Assembly (NCBI GenBank): GCA_015066665.1
Contig: SVNX01000015.1
Span: 1 to 56,331, forward strand
Direction of reading: 5' to 3'
Source: Ruminococcus sp.
GTDB lineage: Bacteria > Bacillota > Clostridia > Oscillospirales > Ruminococcaceae
DNA length: 56,331 nt
Positions within the stretch are counted from its first letter, which is position 1; each line of letters starts with the position of its first letter. The notes beneath the pieces are model-generated. The model made no database searches, was not told the DNA's origin, and worked only from the letters and a program-made list of their open reading frames with translations. Below are positions 25,277-34,534 of this stretch, piece after piece. A program made the position numbers and the translations under genes.

Positions 25277-25304
25277 CGTTGTAACAATATTTCTCGATCG
25301 GCAG

Positions 25305-26336
25305 TTACCACAGTCCCACCGCACGCAGCACGGTCATGGCGATCAGCATCAGCCATGCAAGCAGCATGCCGGGGGATGTCAGCATGGTCAGAAATGCCTG
25401 ACCGCCGGTCAGTCCGGTCTCGCTCTTTCCCATCCGGAACGTCTCACGATGGAAAACAAGCTCAAGAATCAGAATAATCACCGCTGCCAGCATCAGGCAG
25501 AGGATCAGTCCGCCCATCACCATCAGAATCGACAGCGTGCCGATGTTCTCAATCATCCATTCGATATCCGCTTCAAGCAGCTTCTCCTGATCGATGCCGC
25601 CGATGAACAGCGACTGGATACCGCCGATGGTATTGATGAACAGATGCAGCAGATAGGGTGCCAGCACCGTGCCGGTCTTGACTACCAGGAAGCACGCACA
25701 GATGCCCATCACAGCCGCATAAAGCGTCTGGCCGTAATTAGCATGCCAGAGGCCGAACAGGATGCCGCACATCACGGCCGCCGGCCAGTTCCCATAAGGC
25801 TGAAGACTCCGGAAGATCGAAGAACGGAACAACAGCTCCTCAAAAAAGGGCGCCAGCAGGACGATGGCATAGATGTTGCCGATCTTTGACATGAGCGATT
25901 CGCGTGCCGCCATCTCTGGCTGTACAAGATCAATCCCGAAGAGCTTGTCGGCCGCCGATTCCAGTATGACATTGAGAAACTGGGAAAGATAGGCGGACAT
26001 GTAGATGAGACCGGCGCACATCACAATCCAGACCAGCATCCGCCAGACGGGGACAGCCGGCTTTGCAAAGCCCTTCCGGATGGAAATGCCGTTCTTCCGG
26101 CCGCACAGCAGCCAGAACAGCAGCAGCAGTGTCGGAACGATCACAGGATACTGAATCGTATAGGCCGCCAGCTGATACACATCCTCATAATGGCTGCTGT
26201 AAGGAGACATGCACAGGGACAGGACAAAGGGCAGCAGAAAGCTCACACCAATGGACAATGCATAGAAAACGATCATCATCAGACCCGCTGTGTTCGAGGC
26301 ACGGCGCAGGTCTTTTTTATGCTGTTTCAGTTCCAT
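25305..26336 (-). CDS. CPBP family intramembrane metalloprotease (CAAX/Abi)
   Basis: 343 residues, about eight membrane helices. The motifs EELLFR, FGLWH and HLFIN are the glutamates, histidines and asparagine of the CPBP active site. Bacterial members are involved in prenyl-protein-like processing or bacteriocin self-immunity; the target here is unknown. It follows the symporter gene by 22 bases and is likely co-transcribed. Confidence 0.88.
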   Translation of the reverse strand: MELKQHKKDLRRASNTAGLMMIVFYALSIGVSFLLPFVLSLCMSPYSSHYEDVYQLAAYTIQYPVIVPTLLLLFWLLCGRKNGISIRKGFAKPAVPVWRMLVWIVMCAGLIYMSAYLSQFLNVILESAADKLFGIDLVQPEMAARESLMSKIGNIYAIVLLAPFFEELLFRSSIFRSLQPYGNWPAAVMCGILFGLWHANYGQTLYAAVMGICACFLVVKTGTVLAPYLLHLFINTIGGIQSLFIGGIDQEKLLEADIEWMIENIGTLSILMVMGGLILCLMLAAVIILILELVFHRETFRMGKSETGLTGGQAFLTMLTSPGMLLAWLMLIAMTVLRAVGLW

Positions 26337-26358
26337 AAGGTCTCCTTCCCAGGCTGTG

Positions 26359-27774
26359 TCAGTCCTTGATTTCGCCGGCCTTCAGGCGGGTGAAATAGGA
26401 CTTGGTTTCGGAGGCAATCACGCCGCTCAGACCGAAGAGTGCCACCAGGTTCGGCAGAGCCATCAGACTGTTGAAGATATCCGCAATCGTCCAGACCGCA
26501 GATACGGTCATGTAGGGGCCGATGAAAACGGCCAGAATATACAGAATACGATAAACCATCACAACCGCCTTGTTCTTGCCGCTGAGATATTCTACGCAGC
26601 GTTCGCCGTAGTAATTCCAGCCGATGATGGTGGTGAAGGCAAAGAAGACAAGACAGATCATCAGGATGAAGGCGGGGATTTCCTTCGGGAGGAAATGGAA
26701 GCCCTTCTGGAAGGCATCGGTCGTCACCGCCACGCCCTCGAGGTTTTCATCCGCCCAGGAGCCCATCATCACGATGGACAGGCCTGTCATTGTGCAGATG
26801 ACAATGGTATCGATGAAGGTACCGGTCATGGAGATCAGACCCTGACGAACGGGTTCCTTTGTCTTGGCGGCAGCCGAGGCAATGGGGGCCGAGCCGAGAC
26901 CAGCTTCGTTCGAGAAGATGCCGCGTGCCACGCCGTTGCGCATGGACATGATGACGGATGCGAGAATACCGCCGGAAATCGGCTTGATGCCGAATGCCCC
27001 CTGCACGATCTCTGCCAGTGCACCGGGGAGCTTGTCAAAATTGGTGACGAACAGTGCAATCACAGTCACCACATACAGGATCGCCATAAACGGCACAACG
27101 ACCTGCGACACGCTGCTGATGCGCTGAAGGCCGCCGATGACCACAAGCCCCGTAGCCACAGCCACCAGCACGCCGGTGATGATGGTCACAACAGAATACT
27201 CCATGCCAAGCAGCGTCACCGTTGCCGGAAAATAGGGGGCAAAGAAACCCTCTGCAGCGCCTGAAATGCCATTCACCTGAGAGAAGGTGCCGATGCCCAT
27301 CAGGCCGACACAGGCACCGAAAAAAGCGAAAATCTTGCCGAGCCACTTCCATTTCTTGCCCAGACCGTTTTCGATGTAGTAGAACGGACCGCCGAGCACA
27401 TGACCATCCTCATCGATGGTACGGTACTTGACCGCCAGAAGACCCTCGGCGTACTTGGTCGCCATACCGAAGAAGGCTGCCACCCACATCCAGAAAAGTG
27501 CACCCGGCCCGCCGGCCAGAATGCCCACAGCCGTGGCCACGCCCACAATGTTGCCGGTTCCGATGGTGGAGGAAAGCGCCGTACACAGCGACGCAAAGCC
27601 GGATACCTCGCCGCTTGCACCGTCCTCGTCCTTGAACATATAGCGGAGGGCGCGCGGCAGATGGAACACCTGCACAAAGCCCGTCCGGCAGGACAGATAG
27701 ATGCCGGCCGCCAGAATGAATACGATCAGCGGGATGCTGATCACACTGCTGATGCTGTTGAGAAATGCATCCAA
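26359..27774 (-). CDS. Alanine/glycine:cation symporter (AgcS family)
   Basis: 471 residues, about ten membrane helices. Family blocks include GTGNIVGVATAV, GPGALFWMWVAAFFGMATKYAEG and FSNEAGLGSAPIA. It takes up alanine or glycine with Na+ or H+ at the cytoplasmic membrane. The assignment is strong at the family level; the preferred substrate is not visible. Confidence 0.93.
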   Translation of the reverse strand: MDAFLNSISSVISIPLIVFILAAGIYLSCRTGFVQVFHLPRALRYMFKDEDGASGEVSGFASLCTALSSTIGTGNIVGVATAVGILAGGPGALFWMWVAAFFGMATKYAEGLLAVKYRTIDEDGHVLGGPFYYIENGLGKKWKWLGKIFAFFGACVGLMGIGTFSQVNGISGAAEGFFAPYFPATVTLLGMEYSVVTIITGVLVAVATGLVVIGGLQRISSVSQVVVPFMAILYVVTVIALFVTNFDKLPGALAEIVQGAFGIKPISGGILASVIMSMRNGVARGIFSNEAGLGSAPIASAAAKTKEPVRQGLISMTGTFIDTIVICTMTGLSIVMMGSWADENLEGVAVTTDAFQKGFHFLPKEIPAFILMICLVFFAFTTIIGWNYYGERCVEYLSGKNKAVVMVYRILYILAVFIGPYMTVSAVWTIADIFNSLMALPNLVALFGLSGVIASETKSYFTRLKAGEIKD

Positions 27775-27819
27775 AATGAGTCACTCCTTTTTCATTGCTT
27801 CTAAATACACACTGTTTAC

Positions 27820-27848
27820 ATTTTACCACATTGTGAAAAATTTGTCAA
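27820..27848 (-). promoter_or_regulatory. Promoter of the symporter-CPBP operon
   Basis: On the minus strand: TTGACA (27843-27848), 17-base spacer, TAAAAT (27820-27825). Confidence 0.78.
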
Positions 27849-27881
27849 GAGTATTTTGTACAGAAAGCATGCAAATCCGGC

Positions 27882-27912
27882 AAAAAACGCCGCCCACATT
27901 CAGTGAGCGGCG
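27882..27912 (-). terminator. Terminator of the nrdD operon
   Basis: Minus-strand hairpin CGCCGC/GCGGCG (27907-27912 with 27888-27893), extended past one mismatch by CAC/GTG, then a T6 run. It lies just after the PHP gene stop. Confidence 0.82.
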
Positions 27913-27921
27913 GATGCATCA

Positions 27922-28695
27922 TTACAGGGCAGGGCCGAAGCCGGGCAGGAAATCAACAATCGGAAGTCCGGCCTGTTCCGCCATACGGCGGCAGGTTTCG
28001 TGTCCCTCGGTATAGGACAAGCGATCGGGGGTGTGGGCATCGCAGCCAATGATCACAGAATTCCCCGCCTTTGCAGCAAGATTGAGGAATCGTTCGGAGG
28101 TATAATGCCGTCCCTCCACCACACCCAGCAGATTGATTTCCACGGGGATGTTCTTTTCCTTCAGATAACGGCACAGACGGAGATACTGGGCATCATAGAT
28201 TGCCGGATCGCCGGTGAAATGCAGCAGGTCGGGATGTGCCACATAGAGATAGCGGCCGGATTCCATGCCCTCAATGCACAGATCCACATAGCGGATCAGC
28301 TCTTCCGGCCGATCGGTCGGAAAGCCCGTATAGGCGCTGTGAGGTTCACGCTCGAGGAAATGCTGTCCGAGGATCATATAGTCCACCGGATAATCCGCCA
28401 GCAGCCTGTCCTGTGCCGCCATCTGCTCGGGGATGTACTCCGATTCGAAGCCGATGTACAGGGTAATGTCCCGTGCATACTCTTTCTTCAGCGCCTCAAG
28501 GGAGGTAAAATATTCGTCCAGCTGCGAGGGCGTCATCCGTGTGCCGGAGACAAAGCCGTCATCGTACACCCAAGGGCAGTGATCGGCAAAACCCAGCACC
28601 TTCATGCCGTTCCGGATGGCTTCCTCGACATAGGCTCTGTCCTCCCCTTTGGCATGCTGGCACCGGATGGTGTGGGTATGGTAATTCGCAAGCAT
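27922..28695 (-). CDS. PHP-domain phosphatase (histidinol-phosphatase-like)
   Basis: 257 residues. Metal ligands are visible as YHTHTIRCQHA at the N-terminus, FADHCPW, a Glu-containing GFESEY, GQHFLE and the late GCDAHTP, as in HisJ-type PHP phosphatases. It would hydrolyse histidinol phosphate or another small phosphate ester. Last gene of the nrdD operon, 15 bases after the GIY-YIG gene; no histidine genes lie nearby, so the substrate stays open. Confidence 0.8.
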   Translation of the reverse strand: MLANYHTHTIRCQHAKGEDRAYVEEAIRNGMKVLGFADHCPWVYDDGFVSGTRMTPSQLDEYFTSLEALKKEYARDITLYIGFESEYIPEQMAAQDRLLADYPVDYMILGQHFLEREPHSAYTGFPTDRPEELIRYVDLCIEGMESGRYLYVAHPDLLHFTGDPAIYDAQYLRLCRYLKEKNIPVEINLLGVVEGRHYTSERFLNLAAKAGNSVIIGCDAHTPDRLSYTEGHETCRRMAEQAGLPIVDFLPGFGPAL

Positions 28696-28710
28696 AGCAA
28701 TCGCTCCTGT

Positions 28711-29019
28711 TCATTCATTGATCTCTGTGGTATCGGGCATTGCCGCCTCCGCATCGTCCATGGGAAGGGGTGTACCCGTATAGGCCGCTGCAAGGGCTTC
28801 CTTTTCGGTGCGTGTCAGGCGTTTGATGCGGTATTCCCGCTGCATGGCATGCACCTTGTCAGCATGCATTTCGGCATAGACCAGCGTCACCGGCCGGCGG
28901 GAAAAGGTGTATTTTGCGCCCTTTCCGGCGTTGTGTGCAGCAATCCTGCGGTCGAGGTCATTCGTCCAGCCCGTGTACAGCGTGCCGTCCGCACAGCGTA
29001 CCATATAGGTGTAATTCAT
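28711..29019 (-). CDS. GIY-YIG nuclease-like protein (UPF0213/YhbQ type)
   Basis: 102 residues from ATG 29019. The single GIY-YIG domain reads YMVRCADGTLYTGWTNDLDRRIAAHN with the conserved Arg and a later Glu (SRRPVTLVYAE). These small proteins are presumed nucleases; the cellular role is not settled. The start is preceded by GGAG and lies 2 bases from the nrdG stop, which rules out the longer frame. Confidence 0.88.
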   Translation of the reverse strand: MNYTYMVRCADGTLYTGWTNDLDRRIAAHNAGKGAKYTFSRRPVTLVYAEMHADKVHAMQREYRIKRLTRTEKEALAAAYTGTPLPMDDAEAAMPDTTEINE

Positions 29020-29021
29020 TC

Positions 29022-29522
29022 TTACAGCTCCGTTTCGACGGCACGGCCCTCTGCAAGGCTCTGTCTGCAATCCAGAATGCGCTGGTTGGCACTGCCGCGG
29101 AAATGCAGCTGATAGCTCTTCTGCGACTCAATAAACGGCCCGTCGATGAGGTAATCAGTCACAGCAAGCAGCTCACCGTAGTGCTGTTCTTCGCTGTGCG
29201 CCAGAAGATACTCAAAGGTATAACCCGTGTAGGTCACGATATTCAGTCCCATGCGATGGATCTCCTCGCCAAGTGCCGCAAGGGGCTTTGCCTGACAGAA
29301 CGGCTCGCCGCCGGAAAAAGTCACACCGTCGAGCAGCGGATTCTTCCGGATCCGCTCGAGCAGCGTCTCCGGTTCCGTCACGGTGCCGCCCTCAAATGGA
29401 TGGGTCTGGGGATTATGGCAGCCCGGACAATGATGGGGGCAGCCCTGTACAAATATGGTAAAGCGCAGGCCGGGGCCATCTACGATGGAATCATTGGCTG
29501 TGCCGGAAAGCTGAAGGTGCAT
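29022..29522 (-). CDS. nrdG: Anaerobic ribonucleotide reductase activating protein
   Basis: 166 residues from ATG 29522. The radical SAM cluster motif is CPHHCPGC, with GPGLRFTIFVQG before it and the SAM-binding TFSGGEP after. It installs the glycyl radical on NrdD. An AGGAG site eight bases before this ATG favours it over a GTG three codons upstream. It lies 71 bases after nrdD. Confidence 0.95.
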   Translation of the reverse strand: MHLQLSGTANDSIVDGPGLRFTIFVQGCPHHCPGCHNPQTHPFEGGTVTEPETLLERIRKNPLLDGVTFSGGEPFCQAKPLAALGEEIHRMGLNIVTYTGYTFEYLLAHSEEQHYGELLAVTDYLIDGPFIESQKSYQLHFRGSANQRILDCRQSLAEGRAVETEL

Positions 29523-29593
29523 ACTGCTCACTCCTTATTCTATCGGATACTCAAAGATGCCCTTCCGGCCGTGCCGGAAGAGCATGCTTGTAT

Positions 29594-31915
29594 TTATACG
29601 TTATGCTTCACTCTGTCGTTCACTTCACTGCGCTTGGCATTGTTGAAGCGGTCAAGTGTGCCGACCAGATAGCCTGTGATGCGGCGGATGCGCTCGAAGC
29701 TCACCTGATTGTGATCCTTCTCGGGACGGCCGCACATCGGGCACTTGTCGCCGATGATGCCGGTGAAGCCGCAGACAGGGTCACGATCCACAGGATGGTT
29801 GATCGAACCATAGCCGATGCCGGACTCCTTCATGCAGCGGATGACCTTCTCAAAAGCGGCGAGATTCTCCAGCGGGTCGCCGTCCAGCTCGACATAGCTG
29901 ATGTGACCGGCGTTGGTCAGTGCATGATAGGGTGCCTCGATCTGGATCTTCTCGAATGCACTGATCGGGTAATGCACCGGTACATGGAAGGAATTGGTGT
30001 AGTAATCCCTGTCGGTGACGCCCTCGATCACGCCGTACTTCTTGGCATCCATGCCGACAAAACGGCCGGACAGGCCCTCGGCAGGTGTTGCCAGCAGGGA
30101 GAAGTTCAGACCCGTTGCCTTGGATTCATCATCCAGACGCTTACGCATTCTGCCGATGATCTCCAGACCCAGCGCTCTTGCACGCTCGCTCTCGCCGTGA
30201 TGCTCGCCGATCAGTGCCTTCAGGGTTTCTGCAAGGCCGATGAAGCCCACGGACAGTGTGCCGTGCTTGAGCACTTCGCCGATGCAGTCATCGGGGCCGA
30301 GTCCCTCGGAATCCAGCCAGATGCCCTGTCCCATCAGGAACGGGAAGTTGCGCACCTTCTTCTGTGCCTGAATGCGGAAGCGATCCATGAGCTGGTCGAT
30401 GGCCAGATTCATCATGTGATCGAGTCCCTCGAAGAACTTGTCGAGGTCGTGGTCAGCCTTGATGGCAAGACGGGGCAGATTCACAGAAGTGAAGCTCAGA
30501 TTGCCGCGGCCGGTGACGATCTCACGGTCGGGGTCGTAGGTGTTGCCGATGACTCTCGTACGGCAGCCCATGTAGGAAATCTCCGTACGGTAGTCGCCCT
30601 CCTTGTAATACTGGAGGTTATAGGGGGCATCGATGAAGGAGAAGTTCGGGAACAGACGCTTTGCAGAAACTCTGCACGCCAGCTTGAACAGATCGTAGTT
30701 GGGATCCTCCGGATTGTAGTTGATGCCTTCCTTGATCTTGAAGATATGAATCGGGAAGATGGGGGTCTCGCCGTTGCCGAGACCGGCTTCATTGGCCAGA
30801 AGGATGTTCTCGATGACCATTCTGCCCTCGGGTGTGATGTCCGTACCGTAGTTGATGGACGAGAACGGTGTCTGTGCACCCGCACGGCTGTTCATGGTAT
30901 TGAGGTTGTGCACCAGCGCTTCCATTGCCTGATAAGTAGCACGGTTGGTTTCCTTGTATGCCTGCTTGGCAGCGAAAGCGAGAATGGGTGCCACATCGTT
31001 GCCGCAGTCCATATTGGCAGTCAGATAGGCGGTTGCCTTCTCTGCAAAGCCATTGTTGTCGGCAAGAACGGGGCAGAGCTGTTCTGCTTCCATGGCCTCC
31101 ATCAGACCGTCAGCCAGTGCCTCGGCATCCTCGCAGCCATAGAGCAGCTCGAGGGCACGGATGACATTCTGCTTGTAGCGGGACGCATAGGTCTTGCGGA
31201 CGCCCTCCGCCATGGCATAGTCAAAGTTCGGCACGCTCTGGCCGCCGTGCTGGTCATTCTGATTCGACTGAATGGCAATGCAGGCAAGAGCGGAGTAGCT
31301 TGCGATGTCGTTCGGCTCACGCAGGAAGCCGTGACCCGTGGAGAAACCGCCGCGGAACAGCTTGATCAGATCGATCTGGCAGCATGTGGTGGTCAGGGTC
31401 AGGAAGTCGAGATCATGGATGTGGATGTCACCGCCCGCATGTGCCTTGGCATGCTCGGGCTTGAGCACATACATCTCATAGAACTCCTTGGCGGATACGC
31501 TGCCGTACTTGAGCATGGTGCCCATGGCGGTATCGCCGTCGATATTGGCGTTCTCACGCTTGATATCGCTGTCCTTCGCAGAATGGAAGGTCAGCTCGTT
31601 GAGCACGCTCATGAGGTTGGTCTTCATCTCTCTGGAACGGGTGCGCTCATAGCGATACAGAATATAGGCCTTGGCTGTCTGGGCATGACCACGCTCGATC
31701 AGCACCTTCTCCACCAGATCCTGTACCTGCTCTACGCTCGGCACATTCTCACCGTACAGGGCTTCACACAGGCGGCATACCTCTTCCGCAGCGGAAGCAG
31801 CCTCCTGATAATCCGTGCCGCCCACAGCCTGGGCAGCCTTAAAAATGGCGTTTGTAATCTTCTCTACATTGAACGGCACTTTTCTGCCGTCGCGCTTAAT
31901 GATGTGAATCAGCAT
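29594..31915 (-). CDS. nrdD: Anaerobic ribonucleoside-triphosphate reductase
   Basis: 773 residues from ATG 31915 (GGAGG nine bases upstream). An N-terminal ATP-cone (about 1-95, IIKRDGRKVPFNVEKI), the ten-strand barrel, a C-terminal zinc site (DPVCGFTG, CPMCGRP) and the glycyl-radical loop RRITGYLVG near the end. It makes dNTPs without oxygen. This marks a strict or facultative anaerobe. First gene of nrdD-nrdG-GIY-YIG-PHP. Confidence 0.97.
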   Translation of the reverse strand: MLIHIIKRDGRKVPFNVEKITNAIFKAAQAVGGTDYQEAASAAEEVCRLCEALYGENVPSVEQVQDLVEKVLIERGHAQTAKAYILYRYERTRSREMKTNLMSVLNELTFHSAKDSDIKRENANIDGDTAMGTMLKYGSVSAKEFYEMYVLKPEHAKAHAGGDIHIHDLDFLTLTTTCCQIDLIKLFRGGFSTGHGFLREPNDIASYSALACIAIQSNQNDQHGGQSVPNFDYAMAEGVRKTYASRYKQNVIRALELLYGCEDAEALADGLMEAMEAEQLCPVLADNNGFAEKATAYLTANMDCGNDVAPILAFAAKQAYKETNRATYQAMEALVHNLNTMNSRAGAQTPFSSINYGTDITPEGRMVIENILLANEAGLGNGETPIFPIHIFKIKEGINYNPEDPNYDLFKLACRVSAKRLFPNFSFIDAPYNLQYYKEGDYRTEISYMGCRTRVIGNTYDPDREIVTGRGNLSFTSVNLPRLAIKADHDLDKFFEGLDHMMNLAIDQLMDRFRIQAQKKVRNFPFLMGQGIWLDSEGLGPDDCIGEVLKHGTLSVGFIGLAETLKALIGEHHGESERARALGLEIIGRMRKRLDDESKATGLNFSLLATPAEGLSGRFVGMDAKKYGVIEGVTDRDYYTNSFHVPVHYPISAFEKIQIEAPYHALTNAGHISYVELDGDPLENLAAFEKVIRCMKESGIGYGSINHPVDRDPVCGFTGIIGDKCPMCGRPEKDHNQVSFERIRRITGYLVGTLDRFNNAKRSEVNDRVKHNV

Positions 31916-31983
31916 GTCCTTCATCCTCCATTTTGTATGTTTTTTCTCGTAGGATAACCGTTCTGCTTTTGTCTTTTCTCTTT

Positions 31984-32050
31984 ACACAATATCTTGTATC
32001 ATTTTTCCGTTGCTATAGTATAGTATACCGCATATCCAGCCTCTTGTCAA
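31984..32050 (-). promoter_or_regulatory. nrdD promoter with candidate NrdR box
   Basis: On the minus strand: TTGACA (32045-32050), 17-base spacer, TATACT (32022-32027). ACACAATATCTTGTAT (31984-31999) lies downstream in the leader and resembles the NrdR box. A second similar site, ACAAGATATAGTGT, is at 32196-32209. Confidence 0.6.
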
Positions 32051-32347
32051 GCCGAAAACGTCCGTCATATCTCACAATAAAGCTTGTTTGCAATTATGCA
32101 CAAAGCACAAATTAGGCTGTTTTCGTACATTCTCCGCCGCTTTTTTCTTCACAAAGCATTCATAGGCGTCAAAATCGGAACATATTTTCGCAACCACAAG
32201 ATATAGTGTGTTGAAACATGTGCAAAGCTGGGGAAAAGAACCACTTTCCGCCCGTTTGCGTGCTTCTCGCATTGTGGAAAGAAAAGCCGTCTCCGCAGGG
32301 TTTGTTGTATGTGGGTCATCCAAACCCTCTGCACTTCATCACTGCAA
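32051..32347. other. AT-rich intergenic stretch without a supported gene
   Basis: Between the divergent nrdD and TolB-like promoters. A minus-strand frame of about 83 codons exists (32072-32323) but lacks a ribosome site and family resemblance, so I do not call it. The only feature seen is the NrdR-like palindrome at 32196-32209. Confidence 0.5.
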
Positions 32348-32377
32348 TTGACAAAAAGCCCTGCAATATGCTATAAT
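32348..32377 (+). promoter_or_regulatory. Promoter of the TolB-like gene
   Basis: TTGACA (32348-32353), 18-base spacer, TATAAT (32372-32377). The transcript should start near 32384, too close to the ATG at 32386 for it to be used normally. Confidence 0.82.
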
Positions 32378-32409
32378 GTTACCATATGAAACAAACGGGA
32401 GGGATCATT

Positions 32410-33567
32410 TTGCAGCTGCTCTATCTGACGCCTGAGGGCATTCATCTTGCAAAAAACGGAAAATCCATTCACCTGCCCAGTTATCGGGCACAGCACTACC
32501 AGAACACCATCCACGAAATCCAGCAGGGCAAGGCCTGGAAGACAACCGGACGGGGTGCGCAGTTCATGGGCACGGCCGAAGATCCTACGCCGCATAATGC
32601 CAGTGTGACCTACGGCGGACTGGCCGCCTACGAAGACGGTCTGCTGTACACGCTGCAGCTGGATGCTTCCGGCGGTCTGTACAAGCGTTCGCTTTCGGAA
32701 AAGGCGGAACAGGAGGGACACATCTGTTCCGGCAATGACATCCGGCTGGGTGACATTGCGGTGCACGGCAGCAGCACAGCAGCTTGTGTGCGCTATCCGA
32801 ACTGCCAGAGTCATCTTGCCCTGTTCCGGCTGCCGTCGAGCGTCTACACGGAGATCACCGGCGGTGATTCCTGCGAGCTTCATCCGGGCTGGTCACCGGA
32901 CGGACGGCTGATCCTGTTTTCGACAGCCGGCATTGCAAGACGGGGCGGAGAGGTGGCGGCCTATTCACCCCGCAGCCTTGCCTCCTACAACATCCACACA
33001 GAGTGCATGGATACGATTCTCGAGAGTGAGAGCTTCGACTATCTGATGCCGAGAATGGATGAGCAGGACAATCTCTACTGCATCCGCCGCCCCTACAAGA
33101 TGGCGGGTGAAGAAGATGCAAGTCTCGGAAGCGTCCTCAAGGATGTCCTGCTGTTCCCTTACCGTCTGATCAAGGGACTGTTCGGATTTCTGAATGTATT
33201 CACGACTTTATACGGCGGCGAACCGCTGCGCAACAGCGGAAGACGCAGTGATGTGAAGTCCAAGCAGAAATCCGAGAAGGATCTGTTCTTCGAGGGCAAT
33301 CTCATTCACGCAGAGAAAAACCGGAAGGAAAATGAAAAGCATGGCGATCCGCATGCGGGCATTCTTCCCCGCAGCAGTGTTCTGCTGCGGCGCACACCGG
33401 ACGGAACGGAAGAGATCCTCGCACGCGGCGTACTGGATTACACGCTCTGCACGGACGGGAGCATTGTGTATTCGAACGGCCGTTACATCCTGCAGCGGCA
33501 TCCGGACGGCAGCGTGACGGAGCTTATGAAAGAGAAGCTTGCCACACGTCTGAATGTACTGGCATAA
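32410..33567 (+). CDS. TolB/WD40-like beta-propeller protein of unknown function
   Basis: 385 residues from TTG 32410, chosen because GGGAGGG lies six bases upstream while the in-frame ATG 32386 is at the transcript start. Repeated blade-like segments are seen, for example HPGWSPDGRLILFSTAG and MPRMDEQDNLYCIRR. A hydrophobic stretch (VLLFPYRLIKGLFGFLNVF) interrupts the propeller near residue 260. No signal peptide; probably cytosolic or peripheral at the membrane. I do not recognise a function. Confidence 0.6.
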   Translation: MQLLYLTPEGIHLAKNGKSIHLPSYRAQHYQNTIHEIQQGKAWKTTGRGAQFMGTAEDPTPHNASVTYGGLAAYEDGLLYTLQLDASGGLYKRSLSEKAEQEGHICSGNDIRLGDIAVHGSSTAACVRYPNCQSHLALFRLPSSVYTEITGGDSCELHPGWSPDGRLILFSTAGIARRGGEVAAYSPRSLASYNIHTECMDTILESESFDYLMPRMDEQDNLYCIRRPYKMAGEEDASLGSVLKDVLLFPYRLIKGLFGFLNVFTTLYGGEPLRNSGRRSDVKSKQKSEKDLFFEGNLIHAEKNRKENEKHGDPHAGILPRSSVLLRRTPDGTEEILARGVLDYTLCTDGSIVYSNGRYILQRHPDGSVTELMKEKLATRLNVLA

Positions 33568-33606
33568 AGCGGCCGCAAGCGGATTCCATCGGCTGCCTAA
33601 AAAAAC

Positions 33607-33634
33607 AAAAGCACCCCTTTTGGGGTGCTTTTTT
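33607..33634. terminator. Bidirectional terminator
   Basis: AAAAGCACCCC pairs with GGGGTGCTTTT around TTTT, with A and T runs on the two sides; ends the TolB-like gene and the convergent DUF975 gene. Confidence 0.9.
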
Positions 33635-33690
33635 GCTGATCAAAGAGGCGCAGCACTGCGCCGCAGTTTTTCAGCTGCATCGGGACGCTC

Positions 33691-34458
33691 TTATCCGATC
33701 ACTTCATATTCGCCGGACAGCTCGGCTTCATCCGTAATGCCCAGTGCCATCATCTTTGCACGCATGCAGGTGTAGAACTCTGCATAGGTCGCATGCTCAT
33801 ACGGCTGCACCGCATAGGTACCCACACAGCAGCACAATGCACCAAGAATATACCAGCCAAGGAAGGACAGCTGCAGCACGAAGAGATTCCACTTCTCGCC
33901 GTCCATCGTGCGGCTCGAAATCTCAGAGGCACGCTTCCACGACAGCTTCGGGTTCTCCGCAATCAGGTACGGCACCAGAAAATACTCCATATTCTTTGCA
34001 ATACCCGGAATCACAAACAGCAGTCCCCACAGCGCAATATATAGATGATGGAAGAACATGGTCTTGGCAATGGATGTATATCTTCCGTCACGGAACGAGG
34101 AGAACAGATTGCCGAAGCGTACGTCCCCCTGCCTTGCACGGAGATAGAACATATGCTTACCCACCAGAATCGGGCCGCAGAGCATGCTGTAAACCAGCAT
34201 ATTCAGACACAGACCGATCGCCACGCATATGACCACAAGGCCGATGCTCATCAGAAGGATTGTACCGGTATCATACCCGCTTTCCAGAAAAATCGTCATA
34301 AAATTGACAAAGCCCTCAATGGCGCCGCTGTAATCGACATAGACGCCCTCCTCCGTACCGTCAAGCAAAAAGGCAACCGCACTGACGCCCAGTGCCATCC
34401 AGAAGTACTGCTTCAGGTTCTCCTTGGCATTTTTCTTGAGCATTCCTCTTGTCCACAT
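33691..34458 (-). CDS. DUF975 family membrane protein, copy 1
   Basis: 255 residues from ATG 34458. Multi-pass membrane protein; family blocks VIPGIAKNMEYFLVPYLIAENP, SRTMDGEKWNLFVLQLSFLGW and the closing PYEHATYAEFYTCMR match DUF975. Function not known. It is paralogous to the next gene, sharing the same blocks, so it arose by tandem duplication. Confidence 0.85.
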   Translation of the reverse strand: MWTRGMLKKNAKENLKQYFWMALGVSAVAFLLDGTEEGVYVDYSGAIEGFVNFMTIFLESGYDTGTILLMSIGLVVICVAIGLCLNMLVYSMLCGPILVGKHMFYLRARQGDVRFGNLFSSFRDGRYTSIAKTMFFHHLYIALWGLLFVIPGIAKNMEYFLVPYLIAENPKLSWKRASEISSRTMDGEKWNLFVLQLSFLGWYILGALCCCVGTYAVQPYEHATYAEFYTCMRAKMMALGITDEAELSGEYEVIG

Positions 34459-34493
34459 AATCAATCTCTCCTCTCATGTCGTCAAAGTACGGC

Positions 34494-34522
34494 AAAAGCC
34501 GACTGCAGAATGCGCCGGCTTT
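34494..34522 (-). terminator. Weak hairpin between the two DUF975 genes
   Basis: AAAGCCG pairs with CGGCTTTT across a GC-rich loop on the minus strand with only a short T run. It may partly terminate the first-transcribed copy. Confidence 0.4.
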
Positions 34523-34534
34523 GTCATTTTTAAA

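Noticed and set aside
22471..25356. Minus-strand open frame of 961 codons opposite the dockerin-CotH gene
   Set aside because: Antisense shadow; the plus strand has signal peptide, dockerin and CotH motifs and its own promoter and terminator.
29588..31957. Plus-strand open frame of 789 codons over nrdD
   Set aside because: Antisense shadow of a fully recognisable NrdD.
32072..32323. Minus-strand frame of 83 codons in the nrdD upstream region
   Set aside because: No ribosome site, no family resemblance, lies in AT-rich regulatory DNA.
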